64,000 bases of DNA from Nansenia antarctica. Its lineage: Eukaryota > Chordata > Actinopteri > Argentiniformes > Microstomatidae. Within the stretch, counting starts at the first letter, position 1; each line of letters opens with the position of its first letter. A model generated the notes under the pieces. The model searched no databases and was not told the DNA's origin. It was given only the letters and a program-made list of their open reading frames with translations. Location: positions 25,467,151 through 25,531,150 of the forward strand of contig OZ022349.1 in the NCBI GenBank assembly GCA_963989245.1, read 5' to 3'. The translations under genes and the position numbers were made by a program. Shown here piece by piece: positions 9,906 through 19,882 of the stretch.

Positions 9906-10925
9906 TCAGGAGGAGCAGTTAAGATGTAACCTGAAGAGATGGGTCTTCAGTCTACGACGGAAGATGGGTAGTGACTCTGCCGTTCTGACAGCCGTGGGGA
10001 GCTCATTCCACCAGCGGGGAGCCAGTGTTGTGAAGAGACGTGATCGGGCAGCCCGACTGCTGTGTAGAGGAGGTGGGGCCAGTCGGCCAGCCGAGGTGGA
10101 GGAGCGGAGTGAGCGGGCAGGGGTTTGGGGGGTTACCATTTCCTTCAGGTAGGCAGGGGCTGTCCCTTTAGCTGCCTGGTATGCAAGCACCAGGGTCTTG
10201 AATCTGATGCGAGCTGCTATCGGGAGCCAGTGCAGGGTGCGAAGGAGAGGGGTGACATGCGAGTATTTGGGGAGGTTGAATACCAGCCGGGCAGCAGCAT
10301 TCTGGATGAGCTGCAGAGGTCTAATGGCTGAAGCGGGGAGCCCAGCCAGGAGTGCATTGCAGTAATCCAGGCGGGAGATGACCAGTGCCTGGATCAAGAG
10401 TTGCGCTGCCTCTCTGGTAAGGAATGGTCGTATCCTTCTGATGTTGTAGAGGAGGAATCTGCAGGAGCGAGCCGTTGCTGCAATGTTCTCCGCACAGGAT
10501 AGTCGGTTATCCAGGATCACTCCAAGGTTCTTGGCTGTCAGGGAGGGGGTTACAGTAGAGTTCTCCACTGTGATGGAGAAGTCTTGGAGAGGGCAGGCTT
10601 TCCCGGGGATGAAGAGGAGCTCAGTCTTGTTAAGATTGAGCTTGAGATGGTGGTCAGCCATCCAAGTTGAAATGTCAGCGAGACATGCTGAGATACGGGT
10701 TGCCACGTGTACATCAGACGGGGGGAAGGACAGGAAGAGTTGAGTGTCGTCTGCGTAGCTGTGGTAGGAGAGCCCATGTGAAGAGATTACCGAGCCAAGA
10801 GACTTGGTGTAGAGGGAGAAGAGTAGGGGCCCTAGGACGGAACCCTGGGGAACTCCAGTGGAGAGGGTTCGTGGAGAAGATAGCGATTCTCTCCAGGTCA
10901 CCTGGTAGGAGCGGCCCGCCAGGTA
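9906..10925 (-). pseudogene. L2 LINE reverse transcriptase, C-terminal half (frameshifted)
   Basis: This continues the L2 ORF after a one-base frameshift near 10925. It opens with the RT motif TGVPQGSVLGPLLFSLYTK, carries the catalytic SYADDTQLF (about 10745-10765), the thumb (LKLNLNKTELLFI, LGVILDN), and the C-terminal region RLDYCNALLAGLP and LHWLPIAARIRFK, ending with a stop at 9906. Restoring one base at the junction would give a single ORF of roughly 990 codons with the upstream part. All RT core motifs look undamaged. Confidence 0.85.
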
Positions 10926-12886
10926 GGAAGAAACCAGGAGTGTGCGGTGCCAGAGATGCCCAGGTCTGAGAGGATGGAGAGAAGGATCTGGTGATTGACT
11001 GTGTCGAAGGCAGCAGACAGGTCAAGGAGAATGAGAACAGAGGAGAGGGAGGAAGCTTGGGCAGAGTGGAGGGCTTCCGTGACAGCAAGGAGCGCAGTCT
11101 CAGTGGAATGCCCAGCCTTGAAGCCGGATTGGTGGGGGTCTAAGTGATCCATCTTCCGGAGATAGTCAATCAGTTGTTTAGATGCCGCGCGTTCAAGGGT
11201 TTTGGAAGGGAAGGAGAGAAGGGATACCGGTCTGTAATTGTGGACAGATGATGGGTCAAGGGTAGGTTTCTTGAGGAGAGGCTTGACTCTGGCTATTTTG
11301 AAGGCCGCTGGGACAGATCCAGTGGATAGGGAGGAGTTGATTAGGGTGGTAAGGTAAGGAAGGATGTCGGCGGAAATGGATTGGAGAAGGGGGGAGGGGA
11401 TGGGGTCAAGAGGGCATGTGGTTGCCCGCTTTGATGTGATAAGTGTGAGAATCTCATCGGGGAAGAGGGGGGGAAAAGATGACAATCCAGAGATCGAGTG
11501 TCGAGGGGGGAGTTTGGAAGGGGTGTTAGCATTGTTAGTGGGAACAGTGTTAGCATTGTTAGTGGGAGGAGGGAGCGGTGGGGGGAGAAAGGTGCTGCTG
11601 ATGTCGTCCACCTTTTTTTCAAAGTAGGTGACAAAGTCATCGGCGGACAGGGAGGAAGGAGGGGGGGGAGGAGGTGGATTAAGGAGTGAAGAGAAAGTGG
11701 AGAACAGTTTTCTAGGATTAGAGGCAGAAGAATGTATTTTTGAATGATAGTAGGATGTTTTAGCAGCTGATGCCGAGGAGGCGTAGTTGGCAAGGAGAGA
11801 GTGATAGAGGTTAAGGTCATCAGAAAGGCCAGTTTTTCTCCATTTCCTCTCAGCTGCTCTGAGCTCTAGTCTACAAGCATGTAGCGTTTCAGAGAGCCAG
11901 GGAGCTCGAGGAGAGGATCGAGCTGGCTTCAAGGTTAGTGGACAGAGGGTGTCGAAGGATGAGGTGAGAGCGGACAGAAGGGATGAGGATGCCGCATCAG
12001 TGGATAGAAGGGAGAAGGATTCGACAGAGGGTAGGGAGGATAGGACAGAAGAAGAGAGGGCGCTGGGGGACAGGGTACGTAGGTTACGACGAGAGGGTCT
12101 TAAGTGGTTAGAGGCTGAGAGGGAAGAGGAAGTTTTGAGGGGAAGGGAGAAGGATATAAAGTGGTGATCAGAAACTGGAAGAGGGGTAACGGTAAGGTTG
12201 GAAGTGTGGGAAGATCTGGTGAAGACAAGGTCGAGCTGATTGCCTGCCTTATGAGTCGGAGGAGAGGGGGACAGGGTAAGGCCGAAGGAGAGGAGAAGGT
12301 CAAGTACTCCAGATGAGAGAAGCTTCTCAGATTGGAAATTGAAGTCACCTAGTAGTACGAGCGGAGTGCCATCATCAGGGAAAGAGCTGAGAAGGCCATC
12401 CATCTCGCCTAGGAAGTCACCGAGTTGGCCTGGGGGGCGATAGATGACAACAATGTGGAGTTTGACCGGGGAAGAGACAAAAGCAGCATGAAATTCAAAG
12501 GAGGATGTAGACAAGTGTGCCAGGGGAAGGACAGTGTGTGACCACTTGGGCGAGATGAGGAGTCCTGTGCCTCCCCCTCGACCAGAGGGTCTAGGGGAAT
12601 GAGAAAAGGAGTAGGCGGCAGAGAGGGCTGCCGGTGTACCTGTGTTTTCTGGTGTGATCCAGGTCTCAGTGAGAGCAAGGAAATTGAGGGCCATAAGAGA
12701 TGCATAAGCTGAGATAGCGTCAGCTTTCCGGACCACCGACTGGCAATTCCAGAGACCGCCTGCGGCGATAAAGTCATGGTCAGTCGAAAGAGGTGGGTAG
12801 ATGAGATTGGAAGGTTTGCGAGGGGGGATGTAGCATCTAGGTGTCCTCCTGAGTGTCAGAAGAACAGGGATAGGGAGAAAGCACAT
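10898..12886 (-). pseudogene. L2 LINE endonuclease and RT N-terminus
   Basis: The first 662 codons of the L2 ORF. The APE-type endonuclease is visible from WNCQSVVRKADAISAYASL through LTETWITPENTG, LVLLGDFNFQ and VSDHHFISFSL (the catalytic N, E, D and DH residues). The linker RAPWLSETLHACRLELRAAE follows, then RT motifs: RPVSLLSFPSKTLERA, HQSGFKAGHSTETALL and ILLDLSAAFDTVNHQILL. The frame is lost near 10925, where HSWFL is followed by out-of-frame residues. The endonuclease nicks target DNA and the RT primes on it. Confidence 0.87.
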
Positions 12887-13239
12887 TGTGGCAAAAGTCT
12901 GTAGAGGGGAAGAGGGCTAAGGAACCAACAGAACTAGGACTAGCTAAGCGCACTCAGTAGACCGGAGTGACTTGAGAAGACAGCAGCAACACTACAAACA
13001 ACTGGAAGAGAAGGTACTTAGTACCCTGGCTTCCTCTCAGGCCTTCCTCGATAGACTCCCACAGATAGACTCCCTTGTCTTGGTGTCAGGAGGCTGTCGC
13101 AGGGGCGGTCGCTCTCAGACAGGCCAGATATTTATGGACACTAGCAGGCTTGTAGCCACTCCTCACTAACGAGCACTAATGACAACGACTGACAGGTGTT
13201 CTCACAGTCGCCTGTATGACCTCCCTGGCCCTGCTTGCG

Positions 13240-13370
13240 GCTCTGTCAGTATTGATTGATTGATTGACTGATTGACTGAACATTTTCATTGTGTGAAGCG
13301 CATTGAGTTGCATCTCAATTGCAAGAAATGCGCTATACAAATACAATTTTAGTTGATTTGATTTGAATGA
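13240..13370 (+). repeat. LINE 3'-tail fragment
   Basis: gattgattgattgactg, then tgaagcgcattgagttgc and gaaatgcgctatacaaatac. This is the short stem-loop tail found at the 3' ends of Rex1/RTE-like fish LINEs. Similar tails are at 48302-48355 and 53395-53450. Confidence 0.55.
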
Positions 13371-13713
13371 ATGAAATCAAAAATAAGCATAAGATAGACA
13401 TGTATTCACTATTGTTTGAGAAAATAGGTTTGCTGTATGGTCAATTAAAAGATCTTAGTGTGGACATTGTTGAGAATATTGAGTGTAGAACATTGTTTGC
13501 CTGACTGGCCATCGGATTTGAGATCCTAATATCTAAAAAGCAATACTGTTTTCTTATTTTATCGGATTAAAGTAGCAAAGACCACACACTTCCAATGACC
13601 GCCAGTCAAACTGCGAACACTTCTACCACGCATAAGGGGGCGTGGTCATTCAGATGACAGGGAGATGATGACGTATGACTGCTCAGATGAATGATTTGTT
13701 TTGAACAAGTTAT
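13371..13713. other. Non-coding stretch downstream of the U1 fragment
   Basis: No gene is seen. At 13694-13710 the minus strand reads acttgttcaaaacaaatc, which resembles the metazoan snRNA 3' box (GTTTn-AAA-rich) and lies just past the U1 3' end. Confidence 0.4.
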
Positions 13714-13800
13714 CAGGGGAGAGCGCGAACGCAGTCCACCACTACAAAAAATTATGCAATCGAGATTCCCACATTTGAGGAATTCGAACGGGTCAGAACA
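13714..13800 (-). pseudogene. U1 snRNA, 3' half
   Basis: The minus strand matches vertebrate U1 snRNA from about nucleotide 78 to its 3' end (164) over 87 positions with about 12 substitutions and no gaps. It covers part of stem-loop II, stem-loop III, the Sm site region (CATAATTTTTTG) and stem-loop IV (GACTGCGTTCGCGCTCTCCC). The 5' splice-site-pairing end and stem-loop I are missing. A 3'-box-like motif follows at 13694-13710, suggesting a genuine gene copy rather than a retrocopy. Its 5' boundary is the 3' end of the Tx1 LINE. Comparison was with the remembered human U1; a fish U1 may fit better. Confidence 0.82.
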
Positions 13801-13999
13801 GCAAGGTGTTTTTTATTGGTTTTTATAAAAAGGCAACACCGTGTATACAATCAATTAATCAAACAATCAGACATTTAAGACATTTCATTCAACAACAACC
13901 AACATTAAACTAACTAAAGTGCTCAGTGTTCAGTGTAGTGTAATGTTCAGTGTTCAGTGTTCAGTGTCCAGGTTCCAGTGTCGTAGGAGGCAGGGGTAA

Positions 14000-14376
14000 A
14001 AAACCTGTTCGCTGTGCATCCGGGAAAAAAATTCCCCTGCAGCCCTCTAGTTGTAGAGCGACTACTATCCAGTTTGCCCACCAGTGCAAAGCCGTGGCTC
14101 CCCCACCTCCCTCCCCCGAGGGACCCCACACACCCGACTCACCCGACCCGCCCCACCACCGGCGCATCCGGCCCAGCCCACCAGGCTCAGACTCCTGTAG
14201 CCCTTCACGAGGCTAGCCGGACCAGGCGCCCCAGCGGCGGAGCAGATCGAGCACGCAGGCCGACCGGAGGCCCCCGAGGAGAGGCCCAGAGAGCTCGGCG
14301 CATGGCAGGCAAGCAGAGGCGAAAAACCTGTACACAGCTTATCCAGGGAAAAAGCTCCCTGGCTCTTCTCAGCTTG
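14000..14376 (-). repeat. GC-rich module, copy B
   Basis: The reverse complement of this segment aligns end to end with 9215-9575, including the motif gtgtacaggttttt at one side and gcgaacaggtttttt at the other. It lies in the presumed 3' UTR of the Tx1 LINE. The two copies, in inverted orientation, bracket the L2 LINE and the U1 fragment. Confidence 0.72.
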
Positions 14377-14992
14377 TTCCGGGCTGGGGGTTGGGGGTTG
14401 GCGGGTAAGGGACTGGGCCTGTAGCTGGGGGCCTGGAGTTGGGGGAGGGGGGCCCGGAACAGGGGGTTTGGGGTCGCTGAGTTGGAACCTGGGGTTGGTG
14501 CTGGGGTGACGTGGTGGTTCCCGCCGGTCTCTGCTCCTGGGTCTGGAAGCCTGGGTAGGTGTCAGAGCTGGATATGACATGTGCCTGAAAAGATACAGGA
14601 GTGAGAGAAGGGAGGTGTGCATGGTTTGTGTAGTGTGCATTTTGGTGTCAGGCGGGTGATCAGTACTTCCCTGTGACCCAGTGGTGTTGGTCATCCTGGT
14701 GCTGGTCGTGCTGGCAGAGACGGCTGGTTCGGCTGTGGGTTGTGTGTGGTGATATTCTGGTGAGGGTAGGAAGTGGGTCAGTGCTGTGTACATGTGTAGG
14801 TGGTGGAAGGTGCAGTAAACTTCCCTGTTGGTGTTGTGCGCTGCTCCTCTCCTGGTCCTTGTGATGGTGATACTGCTGACCAGGGCTTGTGCTGGAACGG
14901 TGGTGAAGGTGATAGTGCAGGAACTGGTGGTGTAGTGAGGTAGGCCCGGGGTGGGGGGGGGTTGGGCGATGCGGCGCGGCATGGGGGGTGGT

Positions 14993-17900
14993 TTAGAGGA
15001 TGACGTCCTTCCATCTCTCCACCCCCCACACCGCTCTTGCTTGATCCGGGTTATTTTTAAAGTCAACAATAGCATGGTCCCTGAGGAAGAGGGTGATTCT
15101 CCTCCTCAGGGTTGTCAGGTCGACGCTCTGTTTCTGATAGACCCTGATGTTCCTCGTCTCCCAGAGTACCTGCTTGACGGCGCTGATGATCCTCCACTGT
15201 TGTTGTAGTTGGGGGGTTGTGCACCCCCCGGGAGGACCATACAGGATGTTCTCGCCCGTCAAGCGGGGCAGGGTCAGCAGGCTGTTTAGGGAGACAGAGG
15301 GAACAAACAGGGCCCAGACCCGCCTGGCCACGGAGCACTCACAGAACAGGTGGTTAATGTGTTCTGTGTCCGTGCATCCGTGGGGGCATTTCTCAGTCTT
15401 TGCGATGTGCCGCCTATGCAAGAATTCCCTAGTGGGGAGACAACCATGAGCAGCCATCCAGGCAATGTCTTTTTGTTTATTGTTAGTACATTTATGATTA
15501 ATGTTTTTCCATACCTGTTTGGAGTCCACGGCTGTGCTGGCCTTGGGGTGAGTAATGGTTTCCTTCGACCTTATGAAGGTCATAATGTCTTTGTATTTCC
15601 ATGAGGCCAGCCCAGCCGCGGACAATCCTGTCTTGAAGGCAAAGTCCCTCCATATCTTGTAGACTGGAGGGGGGTCCCAGCTGTAGGGCACAGTGTGATT
15701 TATTGATGCGGTCACCCTGAGTGTCCGGAGGATGGGTGTGGCATAGAATATTTCAAAGAACCTGGCTTTCCTATCTTTGTTGTTGATGTTGTTGATGAGG
15801 TTGGAGAGTCCCTGTGCCCTAATGATGTTAAGGATGTCTGGGACCCCTTTCCCCCCATTCTCCACTGTTTTGTACAGGGTGGTGCGTTTTAGTTTTTCCA
15901 TCTGGCTCCCCCAGACAAAGGTAAACATGATCCTTTCGATGGTTTTGGATACTGCTCTGTCTGGGGGAAACACCCTGCCCAGGTAAAGGAGAATGGGAAG
16001 AACAATAGCCTTCAGGACCAGGATCTTGCCTGTCATTGTGAGAGGCCGTGCACTCCACTCACAGATCTTCTTTTGGACCTGGCGGATGGTCTCCTTCCAG
16101 CTGCCGGAGGCTCCTCCATCTTTCTGGTAGGTGATCCCCAGCAGCTTAATGTTTTCCGTCTTTACAGGGAAGGAGGTTGCCAGGTTCTCCTGCCAGTGCT
16201 GCGACAGAAACAGCTCACACTTACCCCTATTGATCAGGGCGCCAGTGGCTGCACAGTAGTCCTCCACCACTTTCGTTGCTGTGGAAATGGAGCGACTATC
16301 TGTGCCGACGATGGTAATGTCATCCATGTATGCCACCACCTTGAGCCTCTCCCCCCGGGCCCCTGGTAGAGGGTAGCCCATGATGTTGGGGGAGCTCCTG
16401 ATCTTCCGTAGGAACGGCTCCAGGTAGATGACGTACAGTAGAGGGGCCAAGGGGCATCCCTGCCGTACTCCAGCTTTGATGGGGAAGGGGTCTGTCAACT
16501 GGTTGTTGATCCGAACTCTGCTCATGATGTTGTTGTAGCAGAGTTCGGTCCAGTTGAGCAGGTGCTGGGGGAAGTTCATGCCTCTCAGCACCCTCTGCAG
16601 GAAACCATGGCTAACCCTGTCAAAGGCCTTCTCCTGATCCAGGCTGAGAAGGCCTAAAGGGGACCTCCGCTCCTGGGAGTGCAGGATGAGGTCTCTCACC
16701 AGGAGCAGGTTGTCGTTGATGGACCTACCGGGGACGCTACAGGTTTGGTCAGGGGCTATAACTGAGGGGAGGAGGGTTTGAAACCGTTGGGTGAGGGCTT
16801 TTGTCATGATTTTATAGTCCACTGGGAGGAGATTGATGGGGCGCCAGTTCCGGAGGTCCTTGAGGTCCCCTTTCTTGGGGATCAGTGTGACCGTACTCTG
16901 TCTCATTGACTCTCCAAGCCTCCCTTCCCTGTAGACGGCTTTGAAGACCTCCGCCAAGTCCTCCTTGAGGAGATCCCAGAGAGTCTTGTAGAACTCTGCT
17001 GGGATCCCATCCGGTCCAGGGGCCTTGTGTGTATTCAAGGAGTGCACGGCCCGGGTGAGCTCCTCCGTGGTCAGCTCTGGGTTCTCACTCTCACCACCCT
17101 CGGGGAAACGGTCCAGACCATCCAGGAAGGTGGCCATGAGAGTCTCGTCGGTTGTCTTGATGTTGTAGAGACTCTCGTAGAACTCTCTTGCCACCCCCGG
17201 GATGTTGCCTCTGTCTGACACGATGTCCCCATTGGTGTCGTATAGGGACAGGATAGGCTTGTGTTTTGACCGTGCCTTGCGGAAGAAGTGGCGTGTGCAT
17301 TTCTCCTCCTCCTCCAGGCCCTGGAGTTTTTCCCTGAACTGTTTCTTTTGTTGTTGCTCCCGGTAGAGGGTGGCAAGGTGTTGTTTGGTCTCGGCCAGTT
17401 CTCGGGCCACATCCAGACCACCCAGCTGTAGGAGACTCAGGCGTTGGAGGGCCGCGTTGTGGTGTTGAAACCTGTCCCTCTGTTCTGCCGCTTTCCTCCT
17501 TCCGACTGACCCGAAGTAGCCCTTTGTCCTGGCCTTAACCATCTCCCACCACTCTATCGGGGAGTCGAACAGTTCTTTTAGGGTCCTCCACTCCAGGTAG
17601 CGCCTGGAGAAGGAATGCACCACTGTTGGGTCCTGAAGGATCGATGTATTCATCCTCCAGGTTCCCCTACCCGCTCTTGTTTGGCCGTCCCATTCCAGGG
17701 ACACTGTCAACATCCTGTGGTCCGAGAAGTGGGCCGCCTGGCTGGTCAGGGTTCCCATCCTCAGACCTGGCGAGAGCAAGAACATGTCTATCCTGGAGGA
17801 AGAATTCCCGGAGGAACTCACCCTTGTGTGTGTCGGCGGGGAGGTGCCACCGGCGTCTACCAGTTGGAAGTCGTCTATGATGGACTGAAGTTCTGTAGTG

Positions 17901-18379
17901 GATCGGTCTCTCCTGGGCCTGCTGCGGTCCTCATCCCGGAGGGCACAGTTGAAATCTCCCCCCACTAGGACTGGTGTGGGAATGAGGAGGAGAGACCGAA
18001 GTTTCTTGAAAAGGGAGACTCTCTTGGCCACGTTGGTTGGGCCGTACACATTGATGACCCTCAGCGGCGAACCCTGGATCTCTAGGTCCAGAACCAGGAT
18101 TCGCCCGCTCTCTACAACCTCCCCCTTTTTGGTCTGCAGAAAAGGGTTGGCCACCAAAATGCCGACCCCATCAGCTCTATCGATGTTTGAGCCTGACCAG
18201 AGAGAGTCCCCCCGTGTCCATTCCTCCTCCAGGGTGGCGTCCATCTCCTTGAATGGGATGGCGCACTCCTGGAGGATATACATGTCTGACTGATGTTGGG
18301 TGATGTACTGGTAGACGACCTCCCGTTTGTCTGGTTGCCGGAGGCTTCTGGTGTTGAGAGATGAGATTGTTATCTTCAT
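14993..18379 (-). CDS. Tx1-clade LINE ORF2 (endonuclease-RT), intact
   Basis: A 1128-codon open frame starts MKITISSLNTRSLRQPDKRE. Residues 1-230 are an APE-type endonuclease: SLNTRSL, ILQECAIPF, LVGGDFNCAL, and SDHRMLTVSL. A charged linker follows (EEKCTRHFFRKARSKHKPIL). RT begins near residue 470: NTHKAPGPDGIPAEFYKTLW, TLIPKKGDLKDLRNWRPINL, LLSLDQEKAFDRVSHGFLQ, GVRQGCPLAPLLYVIYLEPF, and the catalytic AYMDDI (16313-16333). The C-terminus has the Tx1/L1-type Cys-His knuckle CPHGCTDTEHINHLFCEC. No stop or frameshift is seen, so the protein could be functional. YMDD, the zf-RVT motif and a preceding ORF1 with a CCHC knuckle fit the L1/Tx1 group; the clade call is from recognition, not phylogeny. 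Confidence 0.9.
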   Translation of the reverse strand: MKITISSLNTRSLRQPDKREVVYQYITQHQSDMYILQECAIPFKEMDATLEEEWTRGDSLWSGSNIDRADGVGILVANPFLQTKKGEVVESGRILVLDLEIQGSPLRVINVYGPTNVAKRVSLFKKLRSLLLIPTPVLVGGDFNCALRDEDRSRPRRDRSTTELQSIIDDFQLVDAGGTSPPTHTRVSSSGNSSSRIDMFLLSPGLRMGTLTSQAAHFSDHRMLTVSLEWDGQTRAGRGTWRMNTSILQDPTVVHSFSRRYLEWRTLKELFDSPIEWWEMVKARTKGYFGSVGRRKAAEQRDRFQHHNAALQRLSLLQLGGLDVARELAETKQHLATLYREQQQKKQFREKLQGLEEEEKCTRHFFRKARSKHKPILSLYDTNGDIVSDRGNIPGVAREFYESLYNIKTTDETLMATFLDGLDRFPEGGESENPELTTEELTRAVHSLNTHKAPGPDGIPAEFYKTLWDLLKEDLAEVFKAVYREGRLGESMRQSTVTLIPKKGDLKDLRNWRPINLLPVDYKIMTKALTQRFQTLLPSVIAPDQTCSVPGRSINDNLLLVRDLILHSQERRSPLGLLSLDQEKAFDRVSHGFLQRVLRGMNFPQHLLNWTELCYNNIMSRVRINNQLTDPFPIKAGVRQGCPLAPLLYVIYLEPFLRKIRSSPNIMGYPLPGARGERLKVVAYMDDITIVGTDSRSISTATKVVEDYCAATGALINRGKCELFLSQHWQENLATSFPVKTENIKLLGITYQKDGGASGSWKETIRQVQKKICEWSARPLTMTGKILVLKAIVLPILLYLGRVFPPDRAVSKTIERIMFTFVWGSQMEKLKRTTLYKTVENGGKGVPDILNIIRAQGLSNLINNINNKDRKARFFEIFYATPILRTLRVTASINHTVPYSWDPPPVYKIWRDFAFKTGLSAAGLASWKYKDIMTFIRSKETITHPKASTAVDSKQVWKNINHKCTNNKQKDIAWMAAHGCLPTREFLHRRHIAKTEKCPHGCTDTEHINHLFCECSVARRVWALFVPSVSLNSLLTLPRLTGENILYGPPGGCTTPQLQQQWRIISAVKQVLWETRNIRVYQKQSVDLTTLRRRITLFLRDHAIVDFKNNPDQARAVWGVERWKDVIL

Positions 18380-18415
18380 GGTTCTTGGATTTGGTTTGTT
18401 CCAATTTTTGCTAAG

Positions 18416-19259
18416 CTATTGCAAATGAGGATGAGGCCCTCCAATGGGTCGTTGGGGGCCAGATAGTGTGGCACCTCCCCTTGGCTGCTCATGGTGTGGG
18501 GGTTGTCTCCCCACTGACTGCCTGGTGGCCCCCTCATCTGTGTTGTTGATGAGGTGATTTTCGGTGGCCCGTGCGGTCCGGTGAGCATGGACTGGGGGTG
18601 GCTGGTGGGCTGTGCAGGGTGAGGAGCATGTGATGACTGGAGAGAGGAAGAGGGTGGGGAGGAGGGTTTGGGGGGGGGGAGCCGGCTTACCTGTATGGCG
18701 TTGGGGTTTGGGTTCTGGAGTAGTCTTTTTGTCTGGTTTTTTCCGGATTGCCTTTTTTTGTGGTCTTTTGCGTTTTGGTTGAGCCAAGCTCCAGTCATTT
18801 TCACTGTCTGATTGGGAGGGGAGGTGGATCTGCAGTGTGCTGCTGGTGGCTATCTCAATAGAGGCCGGCTCCCCCTTCATGGTGTTTTTGCAGGGGGTGG
18901 AGGTGGCAATGGGGTTTAGGAGGGGGGGGTGTTGAGGTTGTCTGTAGGGGGTGCTGGGACGGTTGGTTCCTCTCCTTCTCCTTCTCCGTCGCTCGAGCTC
19001 TGATCGTCCCCCCCATCGCTCGAGTGCCGGTCCTCCTCCGTCTCTCCCTTCTCTTCCTCCATGTTGGGTGTGGGTTGGGGTGTGGGTTGGGGTGGGGGTT
19101 GGGGTGTGGGTTGGGGTGGGGGTGGGGGTGTGGGTTGGGGTGGGGGTGGGGGTTGGGGTGGTGGTTGGTTGGATTTATAGCCCCGGGCTCTACTTGCATA
19201 GGAACTTGGGCAGTCACGGTAAAGATGCCCCTGTCCCCCGCACAGGTTAGCTCTTGCAA
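18416..19259 (-). pseudogene. Tx1 LINE ORF1, 5'-truncated and frameshifted
   Basis: At the 5' edge the minus strand encodes ANLCGGQGHLYRDCPSSY, the second half of a CCHC zinc knuckle (the first Cys is lost by truncation). A proline/threonine-rich low-complexity stretch and an acidic segment (MEEEKGETEEDRHSSDGG) follow. After an indel at the C/G run near 18926-18933 the frame resumes as SENDWSLAQPKRKRPQKKAI and runs to a stop at 18416, 37 bases before ORF2. ORF1 of such LINEs is the RNA-binding chaperone. Confidence 0.65.
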
Positions 19260-19620
19260 TTGAAGAGTATATCAAAAAGATATGGTGAGACACCAGGCTG
19301 CAATGCCGCCATCGAACACAGGGAGAGCGGGGCTGTTCTATACTCATTTGGCGCTTTTCCACTACAGGGCCAGCCCGGGTCAGCCCAGGCTGGCCCTGTT
19401 CTTTGGCGCTTTTCCATTTGTCGGCTCGGGTCAGCACGGCAAGGCACGGCATGGCACGGTAAAATAGTTATTGTTCGGGATGGGTAGTGAAAGTTGGGGA
19501 AAGGTACTTTTTTGCCAGGCTGCATGTGTGACGCTGCACACCGTTGATTGGTCAATGGAAATCGTCATCCCATGTTCATAGATTTCTTCTCTAACCGCCA
19601 TCTTTAAATACCACAACAGA
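19260..19620. other. Interspersed repeat 5' of the Tx1 copy
   Basis: Contains two similar segments beginning tggcgcttttccactacagg (about 19350) and tggcgcttttccatttgtcg (about 19404), each followed by a cggctc/cagcc-rich stretch. This resembles the ends of non-autonomous DNA elements common in fish. No gene is seen. Confidence 0.45.
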
Positions 19621-19819
19621 TTTCGCTCTAGGAAAATGTCACTTACTGTTTCTGTAATAACTTGTTAATAAAGATTAGAATAATTATGCTAACCATCGTA
19701 TTATCTTAGTTTAATGTCATTTCAATGCATCACAGAACCTAGAGGCCTTGTTGTATTCACCAACCTATGTATTCATGCAGTTTGGGTTTTATCTAGATAT
19801 GTTTACCATAGGCCTACAG

Positions 19820-19820
<1 letters not shown>

Positions 19821-19881
<61 letters not shown>
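19821..19881. repeat. (TG)n microsatellite
   Basis: About thirty TG dinucleotides. Confidence 0.95.

Positions 19882-19882
<1 letters not shown>

Larger units (their letters stand above)
9583..13225 (-). mobile_element. L2-type LINE, nearly complete
   Basis: The minus strand carries endonuclease, linker, RT and a 3' tail. The tail (9583-9640) is the teleost L2/SINE-shared end GTCGCTTTGGAATAAGGCGT followed by CTGCTAAATG and ending in TGTAAA repeats. The 5' end is about 13225, where ccctgctt resembles gcctgctt at 9575-9582, a possible short target duplication. Inserted beside the GC-rich module. Confidence 0.85.
13801..19259 (-). mobile_element. Tx1-clade LINE with intact ORF2, abutting U1
   Basis: In sense order: truncated ORF1 with a zinc knuckle (19259-18416), intact ORF2 (18379-14993), a long 3' UTR that contains GC-rich module copy B, and a 3' end with the poly(A) signal AATAAA (rc at 13812-13817) about 12 bases before the U1 sequence begins. 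The 5' end is truncated near 19259, where an unrelated repeat starts. The single-element reading from 14993 to 13801 is inferred from continuity. Confidence 0.75.

Noticed and set aside
14065..15075. 336-codon minus-strand frame downstream of Tx1 ORF2
   Set aside because: Low-complexity Pro/Thr/Ser composition in a GC/GT-rich 3' UTR; no similarity to a LINE ORF. Treated as UTR.
19260..19330. 5' half of U1 at the other edge of the Tx1 element
   Set aside because: Compared with the expected U1 5' half (ATACTTACCTGGC and stem-loop I) and no match was seen, so the insertion cannot be shown to be bounded by U1 on both sides.
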